A stretch of 64,000 nucleotides of DNA from Scenedesmus sp. ARA3 (taxonomy: Eukaryota; Chlorophyta; Chlorophyceae; Sphaeropleales; Scenedesmaceae), in NCBI GenBank assembly GCA_004335835.1, contig RWJK01001429.1:62001-126000 (forward strand), written 5' to 3'. The notes below the pieces were generated by a model. The model did not search any database and had not been told where the DNA came from. It was given only the letters and a program-made list of their open reading frames with translations. Both the position numbers and the translations under genes were made by a program. Positions 11,801-23,355 of this stretch are shown here, piece by piece (within the stretch, counting starts at the first letter, position 1; each line of letters starts with the position of its first letter).

Positions 11801-14531
11801 TGCCCCCGCCACTGCTGCTGCTGCTGGCGGCGCCTGCCACGTCCAGCTGCTGCTGGCTGGCCTAGCACCCCCTGCACTGCCCGGTTCAAACCAATCCTCA
11901 TCGTCATCCTCATCGTCGCTGCCAGATGAGAAGCCAGGCCCATGTCTGTGCCGCAGCTGCCGCCGCCGCCGGGCCTGTGCCCGCGCCTCGCGCTGCTGCC
12001 GCATACGCGATGCCATGCTGCTGCCACTGCTGCTACTGGTGCCTGCTTGCACTGGCAACACGAACCCTGGCATTAATCCTGCTGCTGCTGCTGGTGCTGC
12101 TGCTTCTTGCTCCTGCTCTTCGGGCGCCAGCTGCTCCTCAGTGAGCCTGAAGCTTGCAGGAAAGCCTGCTGCGCTGGCAGACAGCACAGCCCCTGATGCT
12201 GCACTTGCAGTGCCACTAGGCTGCACCCCAGCTGCTGCTGCTGCTGCTGCTGACGAGCCTGATGCAGCCCACACGCCGTTGGCGCTGCTGAGCATGCCCA
12301 CCAGCAGCTGCTGCAGCAGCCTGAAGCCTGACAGCAGCAGCTGCCAGGGCCGCCACCATTGCGCAGCGTCAGCAGCTGTGTCAGCTCCACTGCCGCCGTC
12401 AGATCTGATACCTGCAACGGCACCCGATTGGCTGGCCCCCTGCGCAGTCAACACGTGACCGTGGTCTGCTGCGCCGGGACTGCCAACAGGCTGCTGCTGC
12501 TGCTGCTGCGGCGGCGGCTGTGCAGTGCTGCTGCTGCTGGCTGCTGCTGGCCTGGGACCTGCTGTGAACTGGAAGCTGTCCGGCAGCTGCGCTGCCGCAC
12601 TGCTGCTGCTGTTGGCGTCATGCAGCCTGGCATGGCGCCTAGCAATGAGCCGCGGCCTGCTGCCGTTGGGTGGTGTGCCAAACAGGCTGCCACTTGGCGG
12701 CGTGCCAACCATCTGCATGGCAAAGTGGCATGACGCACAGTGTAAGAGCCTGCCACAACGCCAAGTCAGTTGCAGAGTGCAGGATGACAGCTGAACGCCT
12801 ATACTTTACAAGGCAGTGCAGCAGCCTAGCTGAGCTGTGAGTGCAGCAGCAACAGCTCCCACCCATTCTCACTTGTGCCAGCCCGTGTGTGCATGATGTT
12901 GCGCACGTGTTGCAGGGCAAGCCCCTGGCCCCACAGCCAGGCACTCACCGCGAGCGGGAATACGCCTGCTTGCTGTGATCGCAGCACAAACGGTGGCGCA
13001 GACGTGGTAGTACTACTAACAGGGTCTGTGCCAGCTGCTGCTGCTGCCGCTGCCGGTGCTAAGGCAGGCACTTGGTATCCAGCGCTGCCGCTGCTGCTGG
13101 CGTTGTTGCTGCTGCTACGTCCGGCCTGCGCAGCTGTGCCGCTGCCTCCTGCAGCAGAGCCTGCAGCACTACTCCGCTGGCCGGCACCCCGCAGTGGCCC
13201 TAGGGCGCCCGCCACACTCCTGGGCAAGCCGCTGAGCATGGCTGCCAGGGGATCACGCTCCGGGCTCCTGCCCGTGCCACCGCCACGTGTTGGCTGCTGC
13301 GGCCGCTGCTGCTGCTGCTGCTGCTGTGGGCGGATTGTCATACTGCCCAGCATGCCCTGGAAGGGTGGGGGGCCGCTGGTGCCTCCACCTGGCACAAACA
13401 TGGGCTCAGGGGCGCTGCTGCGCCCTGAGTGGTGCATGCTGGCCAGGGCAGCAGGCATGGGCATGCCTGCAGGGCACAGCAGGTTGAAATAAATTAAGCA
13501 TGAGGGGGTGAGACAGGGGGTAAATGTCTGCGCCTGCCACAGTGAGTGATGAGTATGCTGTGCTACCAGCGTCTGCACAACTGCCGGGCACGCACAGGCT
13601 ATGCTTAGTAATTTGGCTGCTCAGGCTGCAGCAGTTGATGAGAGGCTCAGCTGAGTGTTCAACCCCGCAGCAGTCAACAACAATGCTGTGCAAGCAGGGA
13701 GGCATGCACCTGCCAATTGGCAGCTGCTGCTGCTGGTGCTGATACGTGCTGCTGGCCACCACAATGATGTGCGCAGCAGAATTTTCTTTCTTGCCTGCCC
13801 AGCCCGGTTTCCTGCAAGCTGCCACTCACTCAGCAGCATCTGGCCGCCTGCAGCCCCCAGCAGCCCTGGCATGAACTGCAGGCTGGCCATTGGGAAGGCA
13901 GCATGGTGCTCCTCATCATCGGGAGCAGGGCCCAGCGCATGCTCATGTGGGTCATCTCCCTCAGGCACCTGCCAAATCCTGCTGTTGCGGTTCAGGCCGT
14001 CCATCATGCTGTTGTGGCTGCTGCTTCCTCTGCTGCCTCCATGAGGAGCGAAGGTGCTAGGGAGTCGCTGAGAGGGCTGGGTGCTGGAAGTGGGCATACC
14101 AGGGCGCATGCTGCTGCTGGTGGTGCTGCCAACACTGCGGTTGCTGTCTGTTGCGTGTCCTGCAAGCAGCAGACAATGCGTAAGACTCACGAGCGTATCT
14201 ATTATTACAAAGGCATCCACAGCCGGGGATCACACCATGCACAATCCCATCCAAGCAGAGTGCAGCTGCTCACCTCCACCAACAGCTGACCCATACTCAT
14301 CGTCAGAGTCCTGCTCAGAATCTGTGTGGGCTTCAAGTGCAGGCGGCTCGTCACTGCTTAGACCTGCGGAGGCACCGCACAGCAAAGGTAACACGGGCAA
14401 GCAAGGCAATTGACAGATGAAGCAGCAGCAGTGAGCTGCAGTACACGACTCTGGTGCAACTGTCGCTGCGTGCTGCAAAGCACACTCCATTCAGCATGGT
14501 AACTGGTATACCTACCATCAAGATCGTCCAT
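8801..14531 (-). CDS. Unrecognised 1361-residue acidic low-complexity protein
   Basis: Exons: 14531-14516, 14363-14274, 14159-13830, 13466-12949, 12712-11239, 11007-10639, 10301-9954, 9741-8801. All phases agree (4086 nt including the stop). The first coding exon is 16 nt, ending MDDLDG across the splice. I recognise no catalytic domain. The protein has Ser, Ala, Gln and Asp/Glu runs, a basic patch (RRRRQLRHRHG, a possible nuclear signal) and a CNCPQCRRM cysteine cluster after a long Asp/Glu stretch in the last exon. Exons 2, 5 and 6 carry about nine copies of a short acidic unit around P-x-L (EPPALEA, LPPLFDADD, VPQLVAASDE, MPELECGTED, LPSLVGSSS, EPPALESAED). The C-terminal 100 residues are the least repetitive (LLAGLPGVDPGHSSVKDAL) and could be a small folded region. 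A nuclear scaffold or regulator is possible, but this is inference. Confidence 0.75.
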
Positions 14532-15546
14532 AATCAGCGAGCTGAGCTCCGCTGGAGGCGTGTAGTTGCTTCTGTGCTGTGCGTATGGGCACGAAAATGG
14601 CCTGCCTCGTCCATCGCAATGACGACTGTCTTAACTTAGATGGACAATTACTGTCTCTCCAGCAATAGCACGACGTATGCACGCGCTGTCAGCTGCTGTG
14701 AGAAGCCTCGGTCACCTTCCTTTGGAATGCTACACTGGGTGTGGCCCTTCAATTGCACATGTGCTCAAGCAACTTTCAGTACAGTGACCCCCAGTCAAAA
14801 CCTGACCAAGAAAAAGCACCAAGCAAGGCAGCAGCAGCTGCCTGAGGGGCCAGCAGTCCAGTGCGCTGAACCCTTGGATGTAACACACCCAGCAGGAGTT
14901 TTACGCCCCTGACCCAGTACTGGCAGCACTGTGGAGGGTTCAAGAAGGCAGCAACGCATCCATATCACGACAGCAGTATGGCAGTGCTGGGTGCAAGTAG
15001 CACACTCCCAGCTGCCGATCGTTCAGCTCCCAGCCAATGCAATTGCTGCAGACTGCCCATGCGGGCTGCCCTCATGCTGGCAAGATGCAGCCTGTTTCAC
15101 CACCATCATCACTTGCACCTAACGGGCCAAATAATCGACCAGCTGCCTGGGACAACTCCATGTACCATTCATCTCTCCAAAACCCTGCAGCCTAACAATT
15201 CTCATGATTCGTTGCAGCACTGCCTCCTAGTTGCACATGCGGTCCTCTGCTCAGCCCTCAACCAGCCTGCACACAGCAGCGAAGCAAACATCCAGTGCCA
15301 CATGTCAGTTGGCTTTGCCACAGCATGCAAACACTCTGTCAACAGCAGCCAGGACACTGTGAAAGGCCCGTCTGCCCTATACGATGGATGTGGGCTGAGT
15401 CATGATGACCACTGTTCTAGATACCCACCTTCTCTTGCACATAACTGCACAACTGCCTGCATGCAAGTACAGCTGCACCACCACTAAATTGCAATGCCAG
15501 TGCTTCTGGCCTGTGGAGCCATGCAGTCAATCCACCGCCAGCTTGC
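14532..15546. other. Intergenic, upstream of the acidic protein gene
   Basis: About 1 kb between the FKBP stop and the start of the acidic protein gene, both on the minus strand. It should contain the FKBP 3' UTR and the promoter and 5' UTR of the acidic protein gene. No open frame has coding-like content or suitable splice sites, and I found no minus-strand TGTAA here. Confidence 0.45.
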
Positions 15547-16254
15547 TCACTTTGTCCGGTACCCGAAGGCCGATGTTTTGATTGACAGCAGCTCAATGTC
15601 AACCTGCAGCGTGGCATTGGGAGGGATCTCGCCCACGCCCCTGCTGCCATAGCCCTGCAGCAAACACAAAACCCTCAGGAAACATTGCAGGGCTTGTGTG
15701 CAACGCTTGCTGCCGCAGCTGCTGCAAGTTACATTGCTCACTAAAATAAGCTGTTACGACTGTGAAACAGCTAGTCGGCTCCCAGCATGACGTGAAAAGG
15801 CAAGAGGCCTAGCAGGCTGCAGATGAGCTCCTGCTCAACCTGCCACCCCACCAGCCCAGCAGCGTTGGCAGGCAGTGCACAGAGCTGCATACACAAATTT
15901 CACATAGGGCTGCATGCAACATCAGCAGCCCCATCATGCGCTGCGGCCTGCCTGTCACCCAGCAGGCTCACCAGCTCAGGGGGCACCAGCACCCTGCGCT
16001 GCCCGCCCACACGCATGCCCCGCACACCCTGCAGCAGGCAGCAGCAGCAGCATTCAAGCCAATGCGCGCCATCGTTTGCAAGCTTGTACTTGAGGATGAA
16101 CCAGGCAGATGATCCAGCACACGGCATTTGACGCAGCTGTCGCAGCTGGCACGCTTCGGCCCGGCCATGCCTTCGTCTGCACATGCGCTGCAACGCCACT
16201 AGTACAAAGCACTGCATACACCTGCTGGACAGCACCAATGCATTGCTGCATCAG

Positions 16255-16286
<32 letters not shown>

Positions 16287-17643
16287 CCCTCCAAGCTGGC
16301 GCCTCACCAAATCGATGCCTGGCAGTGTGGAGCCCGCCGATCCTGCCGGCTGCCCAACATCGAAGCCCAGCGGGTTGCCTCCTGTGACGCCGATGCCCTG
16401 CCTGCTGGTCATGAAGGTGATGTTGCGGAACTTGACGTCGTAATGAATGGCCACGCGCTCCCCCACCTTGGCCTCGGCGCCGTCGCCTACAGTGATGTCT
16501 GCGGCCGGGCGCAACAGAAAGGACAAGCAGAAAGAGATGCAGGCAGCAGCAAGCAGTGTTGTAGGAAGCAATGCATGCGTCAGGTGCTAAGAAAGGGATG
16601 TGCCTTTGATGGCATGTGCTGCTGCACAGCCGGAAGCCTGCTGCTTCATGCTAGCTGCTGACGCAAGCACGCTGCCCATGGCAGCCTTGACCAGAGCACC
16701 CCCAGGGTGACGTTGCGCAGGGACACGACTCTCTGCTGTGCTGTCGGCAGCTGCCTCGTAAATGCTGCCCTTGCAGCCACTGCTTCGCTTCACTGCGCAG
16801 CGCGCTCACCGTAGAATTTGAGCCCCTGCGGACCGTCACTGAACTCCTCCAGGGGGATCTTGCGCCGCTTGCGCGCAAGCTCCTGCAACCGCAACAGCAA
16901 CAGCTTCACATCAATCAAACTCATCACGGCATTGTACTACGTGCAGGTGTCTGCAATGGCACGGCACCGTTACCAAGCATCCATGCGTGCAGGTGTGAAC
17001 ACGGTGCTGCTAGGGTGGTGATTGCTTTTAAGACACCCAACCAGTGCTGCAGGGTTGTAAGCCGCAACAGCCTGGACGCATTCAGCAGCTCAACATGTGC
17101 TGCTTGCTGCTCATCTGCGATAGCAGCTGCTGCAGGCGGCCTCACCTTCTTGTAGTCCAGCGGGTTGCCGCCGATGGCCTCAGCTTCCTGAGCCACTAAC
17201 ATCTGCTGAACCAGACCTGTGTTACAGGATAAATGTGCTGAGAGCATGGTGTGACAATTGATTGCTGCTTGAAGCCTTCATCAAGGCGACAAGGTGCAAA
17301 CACCTGCAGCTGCAGCTGGCATCATAGGGCTCACCTGACAGTGCTGCAGCTGCAGCCAGGGTCACTTGCCGCCGAGTTGCCTCATCTGCAGGCATCAAAT
17401 GCGCTGAAATTACATGCTGCTGCAACACGCCAGCTGAATTGCGCAACGTACTCTGCCATTGTTGAGATCCACTACCACTGCTGAGTCACCTGCTGTGCTG
17501 CTGTGCTCGGCCTTGCTGCCATGCGCAGCGAGCCTCATTCGGCTGCGAGAGCTGATAAGACGACGAGTGCTGCATACTGATGCCGAACAGCTCGACGACG
17601 GCTTGCACAAGCCCTGTGCAGGGCGCGACTGAAGCCCCAACAT
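15547..17643 (-). CDS. FKBP-type peptidyl-prolyl isomerase, probably thylakoid lumen (FKBP17-like)
   Basis: Exons: 17643-17490, 17385-17335, 17216-17146, 16882-16810, 16498-16308, 16028-15972, 15654-15547; 705 nt, 234 residues, all in phase. FKBPs catalyse cis-trans isomerisation of X-Pro bonds. Residues 1-51 are rich in Ser, Arg and Ala with few acids, like a plastid transit peptide. Residues 117-234 form the FKBP fold: VGERVAIHYDVKF, NPLGFDVGQPAG, LPGIDLGVRGMRVGGQRR, VLVPPELGYGSRG, IPPNATLQVDIELLSIK. The NPLGFDVG insert and ELLSIK ending recall the plant lumenal FKBP17 group. Several aromatic active-site positions of FKBP12 look replaced, so catalytic activity may be weak; this is common among lumenal FKBPs. 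It is divergently paired, over 230 bp, with a SOUL gene. Confidence 0.92.
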
Positions 17644-17873
17644 CTGCAGTTCTACTGCTTAAACACAAGATCGCCCTCAATTAGTCATACATATAACTTT
17701 ATTTGCGATCTGCACCGTGTTTGGCCGAAGGCAGAAGTGCGAGGTTTGGTCATTTGTACCTGAGCAGGTCACAGGTCAGGACTCATCTGCACCATCTGCG
17801 CTGTGAACTGGACAGAGTGCTGTGCGATCTCTATTTATGTAGTTATCTAGAGCACTGATATCTCAACCAAAGC
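17644..17873. promoter_or_regulatory. 230-bp bidirectional promoter, FKBP / SOUL
   Basis: The two start codons are separated by only 230 bp. A TATA-like TTATAT on the minus strand (17696-17691) lies about 48 bp before the FKBP ATG, and TATTTATG (17832-17839) lies 35 bp before the SOUL ATG. Both products have plastid-type N-termini, so co-regulation is plausible. Confidence 0.55.
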
Positions 17874-18206
17874 ATGAAGCTGTCACACACATCGTCATGC
17901 TTGGGTGCCACACAGCAGTGGCACCTCAGGGGCAGCGCACCACGCCCAACTAGGCATTGCAGGAGTGCAAGGACACTGGCAGCCCCACCAGCAGGTGTGT
18001 GGTGCTGTATTGACCTGCAGCTGCATGGGGCCTCAGACTGACTCATTCACACCACATGCTGGCATGCACACACTGCACAGCCTGAGCGCTAGCCTCCTGT
18101 GGTGGGGACTGATGCAGCCAACTGTGCATGCTGTACTGCTGTGCATGCAGCTGGTGCTGAGGGTGGACTTTTTGGAGGGCTCAAGCAAGCCTTTAGCAAT
18201 CCTGGC

Positions 18207-18271
<65 letters not shown>

Positions 18272-19586
18272 GGCACCTCAGCAGCAGCCCACACCTCAGC
18301 AGCAGCAGCCACCAGCACGAGCAGCAGGGACAGTAGCAGCGCCTGAGTTCCCGCCGTACCAAGTGTTCAAGAAGGGTGCAGTGTATGACCTGAGGTGAGG
18401 CAGATGCAACGTAGCCCTGCACTGGCACCGCCGGCGTGCGTAGCACTAGCGGTATGAGTGCAATGTAACCTAGCTCAGCATGGCGGGCGTGCCAGCTCTT
18501 ACAATCAACTCCCATTTTACTTGCAGCACAGGTGCGTCATGGGCAATTGCCATCACCGACGCAACTTAGTCATGCACCCGGTCCGTCGCTGCAGGTTCTA
18601 CTCGCCCTACCCTGTGGTGGAAATGGACTATGAGCGCAGGGAGATGGCCTACCTGGCCCTGGGGGAGTACCAGTCTGGCGCCAACGCAAGCAGCACCAAG
18701 TTTGGCTTCACGCAGCCGGTTGTCATGCAGTACCACACAGATGTGAGCAATTGGCATGCAGCATCAGGACATGCTGCACTTGCATCAAACAGCAGCAGAT
18801 GTGCCTGCCATGCATGATGAGCAGTGGTGCGACAGTCGTTGCTCTGTCGCATGTTGCAGCACTACCCTGCAAGGCGTCTATCTGTGCCGTCTGCCGCCGC
18901 CTTGGGCGAGCGGGTCATCACTCGCTGCAATGCTCAACAGCTGTCCTGTAGTGCTCGCCTGCTGTGCTGCCTGTGTGCAAGCACTACCAGTGCATGCGGT
19001 GCTGCTGTTCTTGCTGAATAAGTGCAGCTGCAACTGCACCAACCTGCATGCTGCAGGGCAGGAAAGTCATGCAGATGATGGTAGGCTCGCGGAGAGATCA
19101 GCAGCAGCAGCAGGGCAGCAGCGCAGACATCACATCGCTGCCAGCGCCCAGCGACTCAGCAGTGCGGCTGAGCGTTGCGGGTGGCGAGCTGGTGGCTGTG
19201 CTGCCTTTTGAGGGCTACATCACGCCAGAGGCAGCAGCTGCAGCACGGCAACGGCTGCTGCGGGCGCTGGAAGCAGGTGCGCTGCAGCTCATGCTTTGCA
19301 TTGTGTGGCCCTGTGCTCCTTTGCCCAGCGCCAGGTGTGCTGAGCAGCTCTGCCGCCTGGCTTAGCTGGCCATTTTTTGGGAGGCCAGCAATGCATAAAG
19401 ATATTGTGCAGCAGCTGCGCGCATGATGCGCTGTACTGATGCTGACAAGTACCTCCTGTGCTGCCTGCAGATGGCTTGAAGCTGGCAGAGGCTGAGGCTG
19501 GCGGCATGTTCAGGGTGGCACAGTATGGCGCTGTGCACACGCTAGAGGCCCGCGTGAACGAGATGATGCTGGCAGTAGCCGTCTAA
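17874..19586 (+). CDS. SOUL-family haem-binding protein, probably plastid
   Basis: Exons: 17874-17994, 18151-18394, 18595-18742, 19057-19276, 19471-19586; 849 nt, 282 residues, all in phase. SOUL/HBP proteins bind tetrapyrroles; plant members act in chloroplasts or cytosol. The first exon (MKLSHTSSCLG to APPAG, 40 residues, Arg/Ser/Ala-rich) resembles a transit peptide. The SOUL fold starts at PPYQVFKKGAVYDLR and continues with FYSPYPVVEM, KFGFTQPVVMQY, KVMQMMVGS, VLPFEGYITPEAA, and ends AQYGAVHTLEARVNEMML, matching the family's closing Y-x(3)-T-x(3)-R-x-NE segment. A 21-residue poly-Gln run lies between the transit peptide and the domain. The start is set by the exon-1 frame, since exon 2 alone lacks a suitable ATG with a transit peptide. 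Confidence 0.9.
18210..18272 (+). repeat. (CAG)n run encoding 21 Gln in the SOUL gene
   Basis: An uninterrupted glutamine-codon run (CAG with one CAA near the end) in frame within exon 2, followed by further Gln/Pro-rich coding sequence. Confidence 0.9.
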
Positions 19587-19714
19587 CATTGAGCTGGCCG
19601 GCTGTCTGCAGCAGGGGAGGCTGTTCATTGTGCCCTGAGTGTGAAGTTCAACTGACAGCCTGAGGCGGTTACGTAGTTGTCATACCGCTAAGCTTTCTCA
19701 TTTGGCGTATCGCT

Positions 19715-19719
19715 TGTAA
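19715..19719 (+). terminator. TGTAA poly(A) signal of the SOUL gene
   Basis: TGTAA 129 bp past the SOUL stop codon and before the next start at 19808. It separates two closely spaced same-strand genes. Confidence 0.65.
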
Positions 19720-19807
19720 AGTACATTTTATTTTGTTTTACGACCACATCTGTTCGATGCAGTGTATGTGTTGCGGGCTCTGTGAGAAGTAAAGTGAACG
19801 CTTATTC

Positions 19808-20823
19808 ATGCAGGCCCAAATGCGCGCTGCAGCGCACCGGCAGGCGTTCCTATTGAATGATTACAGTAGTGCACGACTATATGGCGTCGCTTTCGCACCC
19901 GCAGTAGCTCGCCAGCAGAGATACAGACAATGTGCCAGGCTACTGTCCAGCATCACGACACCAGCAGCAGCAAGCTTCCAATCACAACCAGATGGGTCCT
20001 TTCCAGCTAGGAACACATCATTTGAACAGCAGGCAGCAGCTGCAGGATACCTGCGCTCAACACTAGCTGCCCAGCAACAGCAGCAGCAGCAAACCAGCAT
20101 TCCACAGCCTCCAGCAGCGTACTCCAGCCAATCCCAAAACTTCGACAGCGAGCTGCTATGGGCCGGCTACAGCGACCTGTCTGAGCAGCTGCGCAAGCTG
20201 CATGCGCGGCAGGAGGCGATGCAGCAGCACGTAGAGGAGCTGAAAGCCAAGCTGCGCGAGAAGCAGCAACAGCAGCAGCAGCCCTCTGCGTGGCAGGCTG
20301 CCAGCTTCCTGCTGTTCTTCCTGGGCTTCATCAACTTTGCGGCCATGCTGGCAAACTTCCAGCTGGGCATGTTCCTGCCGTGGGTGGCTGTGAAGCCTGC
20401 GGGCGGCGTGCTGGCCAAGCAGCTGATCAGCACGATGCTGCCGCTGACCAACACCGTGGTGAGTGGCTGGGGGCGATGCCGCCAGGCATGTACATGCACA
20501 TGTGCAGAGGCATGTTGGGGGCATCAGACTGGGCATGCGGTGCTTAGCTTTGGGTGGTTGCAGCAAAGAGCAATGGTTGGCGCAGTGCACTTGAAAAGCT
20601 TGCAGAAGTCGTACAGTAAATGCTTGGGTGCTGTGCATGTAGTACACCAGCATTGCATGCTTGCCTCATGATTGAATCTAGAATCTAGAATCTAGTAATA
20701 CACGCAGACAGAATGGCAGCAATCCTGCTGTTATCGATTGGTGCATGCTGCTGCTTGCTGCAGGTTCTGATGATCTTCTGCCTGCAAGCTGTGAAGGCTG
20801 CTTGGGCGTGCCTGCGCTGGTGA
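19808..20823 (+). CDS. Unrecognised coiled-coil membrane protein, 236 residues
   Basis: Exons 19808-20458 and 20764-20823 join in phase (711 nt with stop). The N-terminus is rich in Arg, Ala and Gln with few acids (MQAQMRAAAHRQAFLL), compatible with a mitochondrial or plastid presequence. Next comes a Gln-rich spacer, then a heptad-like helix (LSEQLRKLHARQEAMQQHVE). A hydrophobic segment (AASFLLFFLGFINFAAMLA) follows, and a second near the C-terminus spans the splice (TNTVVLMIFCLQAVKAAW). A two-pass organelle membrane protein with a coiled coil is the best description; I assign no family. It starts only about 90 bp after the SOUL poly(A) signal. Confidence 0.65.
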
Positions 20824-21372
20824 AGGCAGCACGTGCAGCTGTCGCTGACTGGGGTGCTTCAACTGTTCATTAGCAAGCACATGTGCATGATGTTGACACA
20901 TGCTGTGGGGGTGGCTGAGGGCGGTGTATCATTACTGGCAGACTTTGTACTTTGTACCATTCGTAGAAAGACATTTCAGGCTTGAGGCACCTGGCTGCTG
21001 TTAACATGGAGTTGGCGGTCTGAAACATGTCAGGTATGGTGTGAGTTGAGTCACATGTTGGCCAAGAAGCGTGCAGCAGTTACGGCTATGCGTGATAGTG
21101 GTCACTGCCAGTATTGCGATTATCAATGCCTGCCATCCGCGCACAGCCTGCGGCAGGGCACACTGCAGCATGTCATTGGCATTGTGTATGCTTGAAAAAC
21201 ATGTTTTTAGGTCAGTGATAACTGCGTGAGTGTTTTGTGAGCCTGGCACGCACCAGCGTAGCGCATATATGTTGCGTACCAGTGGGTTTGAGGCCGCCTC
21301 AACGGCCTCAAACCTGCGGCAGCAGCAGCACAACTTGTACTGACTTGAAGTCAGGTGGACTACACAGTAGTA

Positions 21373-21405
<33 letters not shown>

Positions 21406-21799
21406 GCATGGTGGATGGGGCCACGGCCAATGTGCTTGAATCTGTAAAGGGGGTGGTGTATGCGGGGTGATGATTCTTCCTGCGGGACCCTTGCTGGTGA
21501 TGGGTCAACGCATGTCACAAACGGGTTTGAACGAGTGACGCAACTACCCGACATCCTGAAGTGCATGCGACAAGAAATCCTCAACAAAGCTGACAGACGT
21601 TATACAAAGCGCGACGCAGTGTTTTTGCTGCTGAACACACGTTACTCCAGAATTGCGGTTGTTTGCAGGTCGCCCCTGTCCCGGACCCTCCTACCTTCTG
21701 CGTGTTTTTTCTTGCTTTTGTTCCGATCGTTGTTAGCCTTGCTCATCGTACAAGTGCAGCTTCTGTGTGACGTCCAGTTTGATACGCACACAAAAAGCC
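20824..21799. other. Intergenic, 5' of the next plus-strand gene, with a perfect hairpin
   Basis: About 1 kb with no supported exon. It contains a 12-bp perfect inverted repeat at 21285-21314, a (CTG)n run near 21375-21403, and probably the promoter and 5' UTR of the gene starting at 21800. Confidence 0.45.
21285..21314. repeat. Perfect 12-bp inverted repeat with 6-nt loop
   Basis: GGTTTGAGGCCG at 21285-21296 is mirrored exactly by CGGCCTCAAACC at 21303-21314, with CCTCAA between. It lies about 490 bp upstream of a start codon and could be a hairpin or a dimer-binding site. Confidence 0.75.
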
Positions 21800-23355
21800 A
21801 TGATTGCTCTGCACTCCCGCACACAGCAGCTGCGGGCTTCTGGCCCTGCACATGTTTGCCAAACAAAGAGATCCAGATGTGTGCTGGTTTTGGCGAAAAG
21901 TGCGGTGCAGCTGGATACCGTGAAAACCGCCCAGACCTCTGAGGTGACAGTGTTGATCCCCACAGAGCAGCCTAGCATGGAGCCTGTGCGCACCCAACGG
22001 CAGTTTGGCGGCCTCAGCACTGTGGGGGCGCTTGCAGCAGCTGCCCTGACGCTGGGCTTTGTAGCAAACAGGCTGCGTAAGAAGGGGTAAGTGCTGCTGC
22101 TGTTGCTGGCAGTTATGGCCATGACATGCCTCATGCAGGACTGCATGATGCTTAACAGCATTTCGTTCACTTTAGTAGGTATTCAATTGCCTTTTGTGCT
22201 GTGCAGGCAGGAGATGGGCTACAATTACTACATCCCAGGCCGCAATGACCCCTTCATGAAAGGTGCGCTCCACCACCTGTACTGCCATCTTCAGCAGAGC
22301 TGGTTAAGCTGTGTGCAGGCAGTACAGGCACTTATGCACATGTGGGCGATGAACAGTTGCGTTGCAGCCATGCCACCAGCAGCTGTGCATGCCACCCTTG
22401 GAGACGCGTACAATGGCAAGAGCTGCTCTGCCTGCGCTGCCCACGTTTGCTGTTGCAGATGTGATGAAGAACGTCAACACGGTGCAGATGGATGAGCTGT
22501 CACCAGAAATCATTGCAGCAGCACGCGCACGCCGCAGCCGTGAGCGGTGAGTGTGGACAGCATCATGAACGAAGCTGTGGGCAAGCAGCAGGCTGGCATT
22601 TCATCTGCTGCGACTGCACGGCAGACATAATCAGACCACCGGTGATGCTGGCAGCACCTGCAGGATTGGCGGTTCGCGATGCCTGTGTCCTGCCTGTTAC
22701 GTGTGGGATGTGATTGTTTGTATGTACAGCCCTATCAACACATTCCACCTTCCCCCTCTCCTGCGTGCAGGGCCAACCACAGGCTGGACCTTGAGGAGGT
22801 GGAGCTGCCTGAGAACCACCCCTGGGCCACACGAAAGCCGGTGAGCAGCAGCAGCAGCAGCAGCTTGGCGCAACACAGCAGGGCAGGTCATGCAGCAGGA
22901 TCGGTATATTACCTTGTGTGGGAGCGTGAGGGAAATAGGGTGTAACAACTCAGCCTCTTGACAGGACTAGGGCTGAGTCGTGGTTGGATGCGGCTGTGTA
23001 ATCAAAATGGAATACACAGCGGCGTCTACGCTGCATACGGCTAATTGTTTGATACAGAACTTCATACAGCACAAGCTGGGTCCATATATTCATTATGCTG
23101 CCACACCAACACCGTGTTCAGTCAGTTGACGGGACCGGGGCATGCCTCCGTGCCTCTCTAGGCCTTACACATGTGCTGCTCTGTCTCACTGCTGGTGCAA
23201 CTGTCTGGTGTTGGTGCACGCCTGTGTGCCTGCAGATGAGCCAGGAGCAGGAGGCAGCCATCCAGGCGCGGCTGCAGGCGAAGCCGCGCAGCAGCAGGGG
23301 CGGGCCCCCAGCAGGCGACACACGGCCACGCATTGCACGCCAGCCGGGGCAGTGA
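21800..23355 (+). CDS. Unrecognised single-pass membrane protein, probably plastid, 206 residues
   Basis: Exons: 21800-22086, 22207-22262, 22459-22546, 22771-22840, 23236-23355; 621 nt, all in phase. The start is the ATG giving MIALHSRTQQLRAS, whose Arg/Ser/Ala-rich stretch looks like a plastid transit peptide. A hydrophobic helix (LSTVGALAAAALTLGFVA) ends in a basic stop (NRLRKKG) near residue 95. The soluble tail is charged: MGYNYYIPGRNDPFMKDV, DELSPEIIAAARARRSRER, then a Pro/Arg-rich C-terminus. This suits a thylakoid or envelope protein with a stromal tail, but I do not recognise the family. Each small exon encodes well-formed, non-repetitive sequence, which supports the gene being real. 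Confidence 0.75.
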
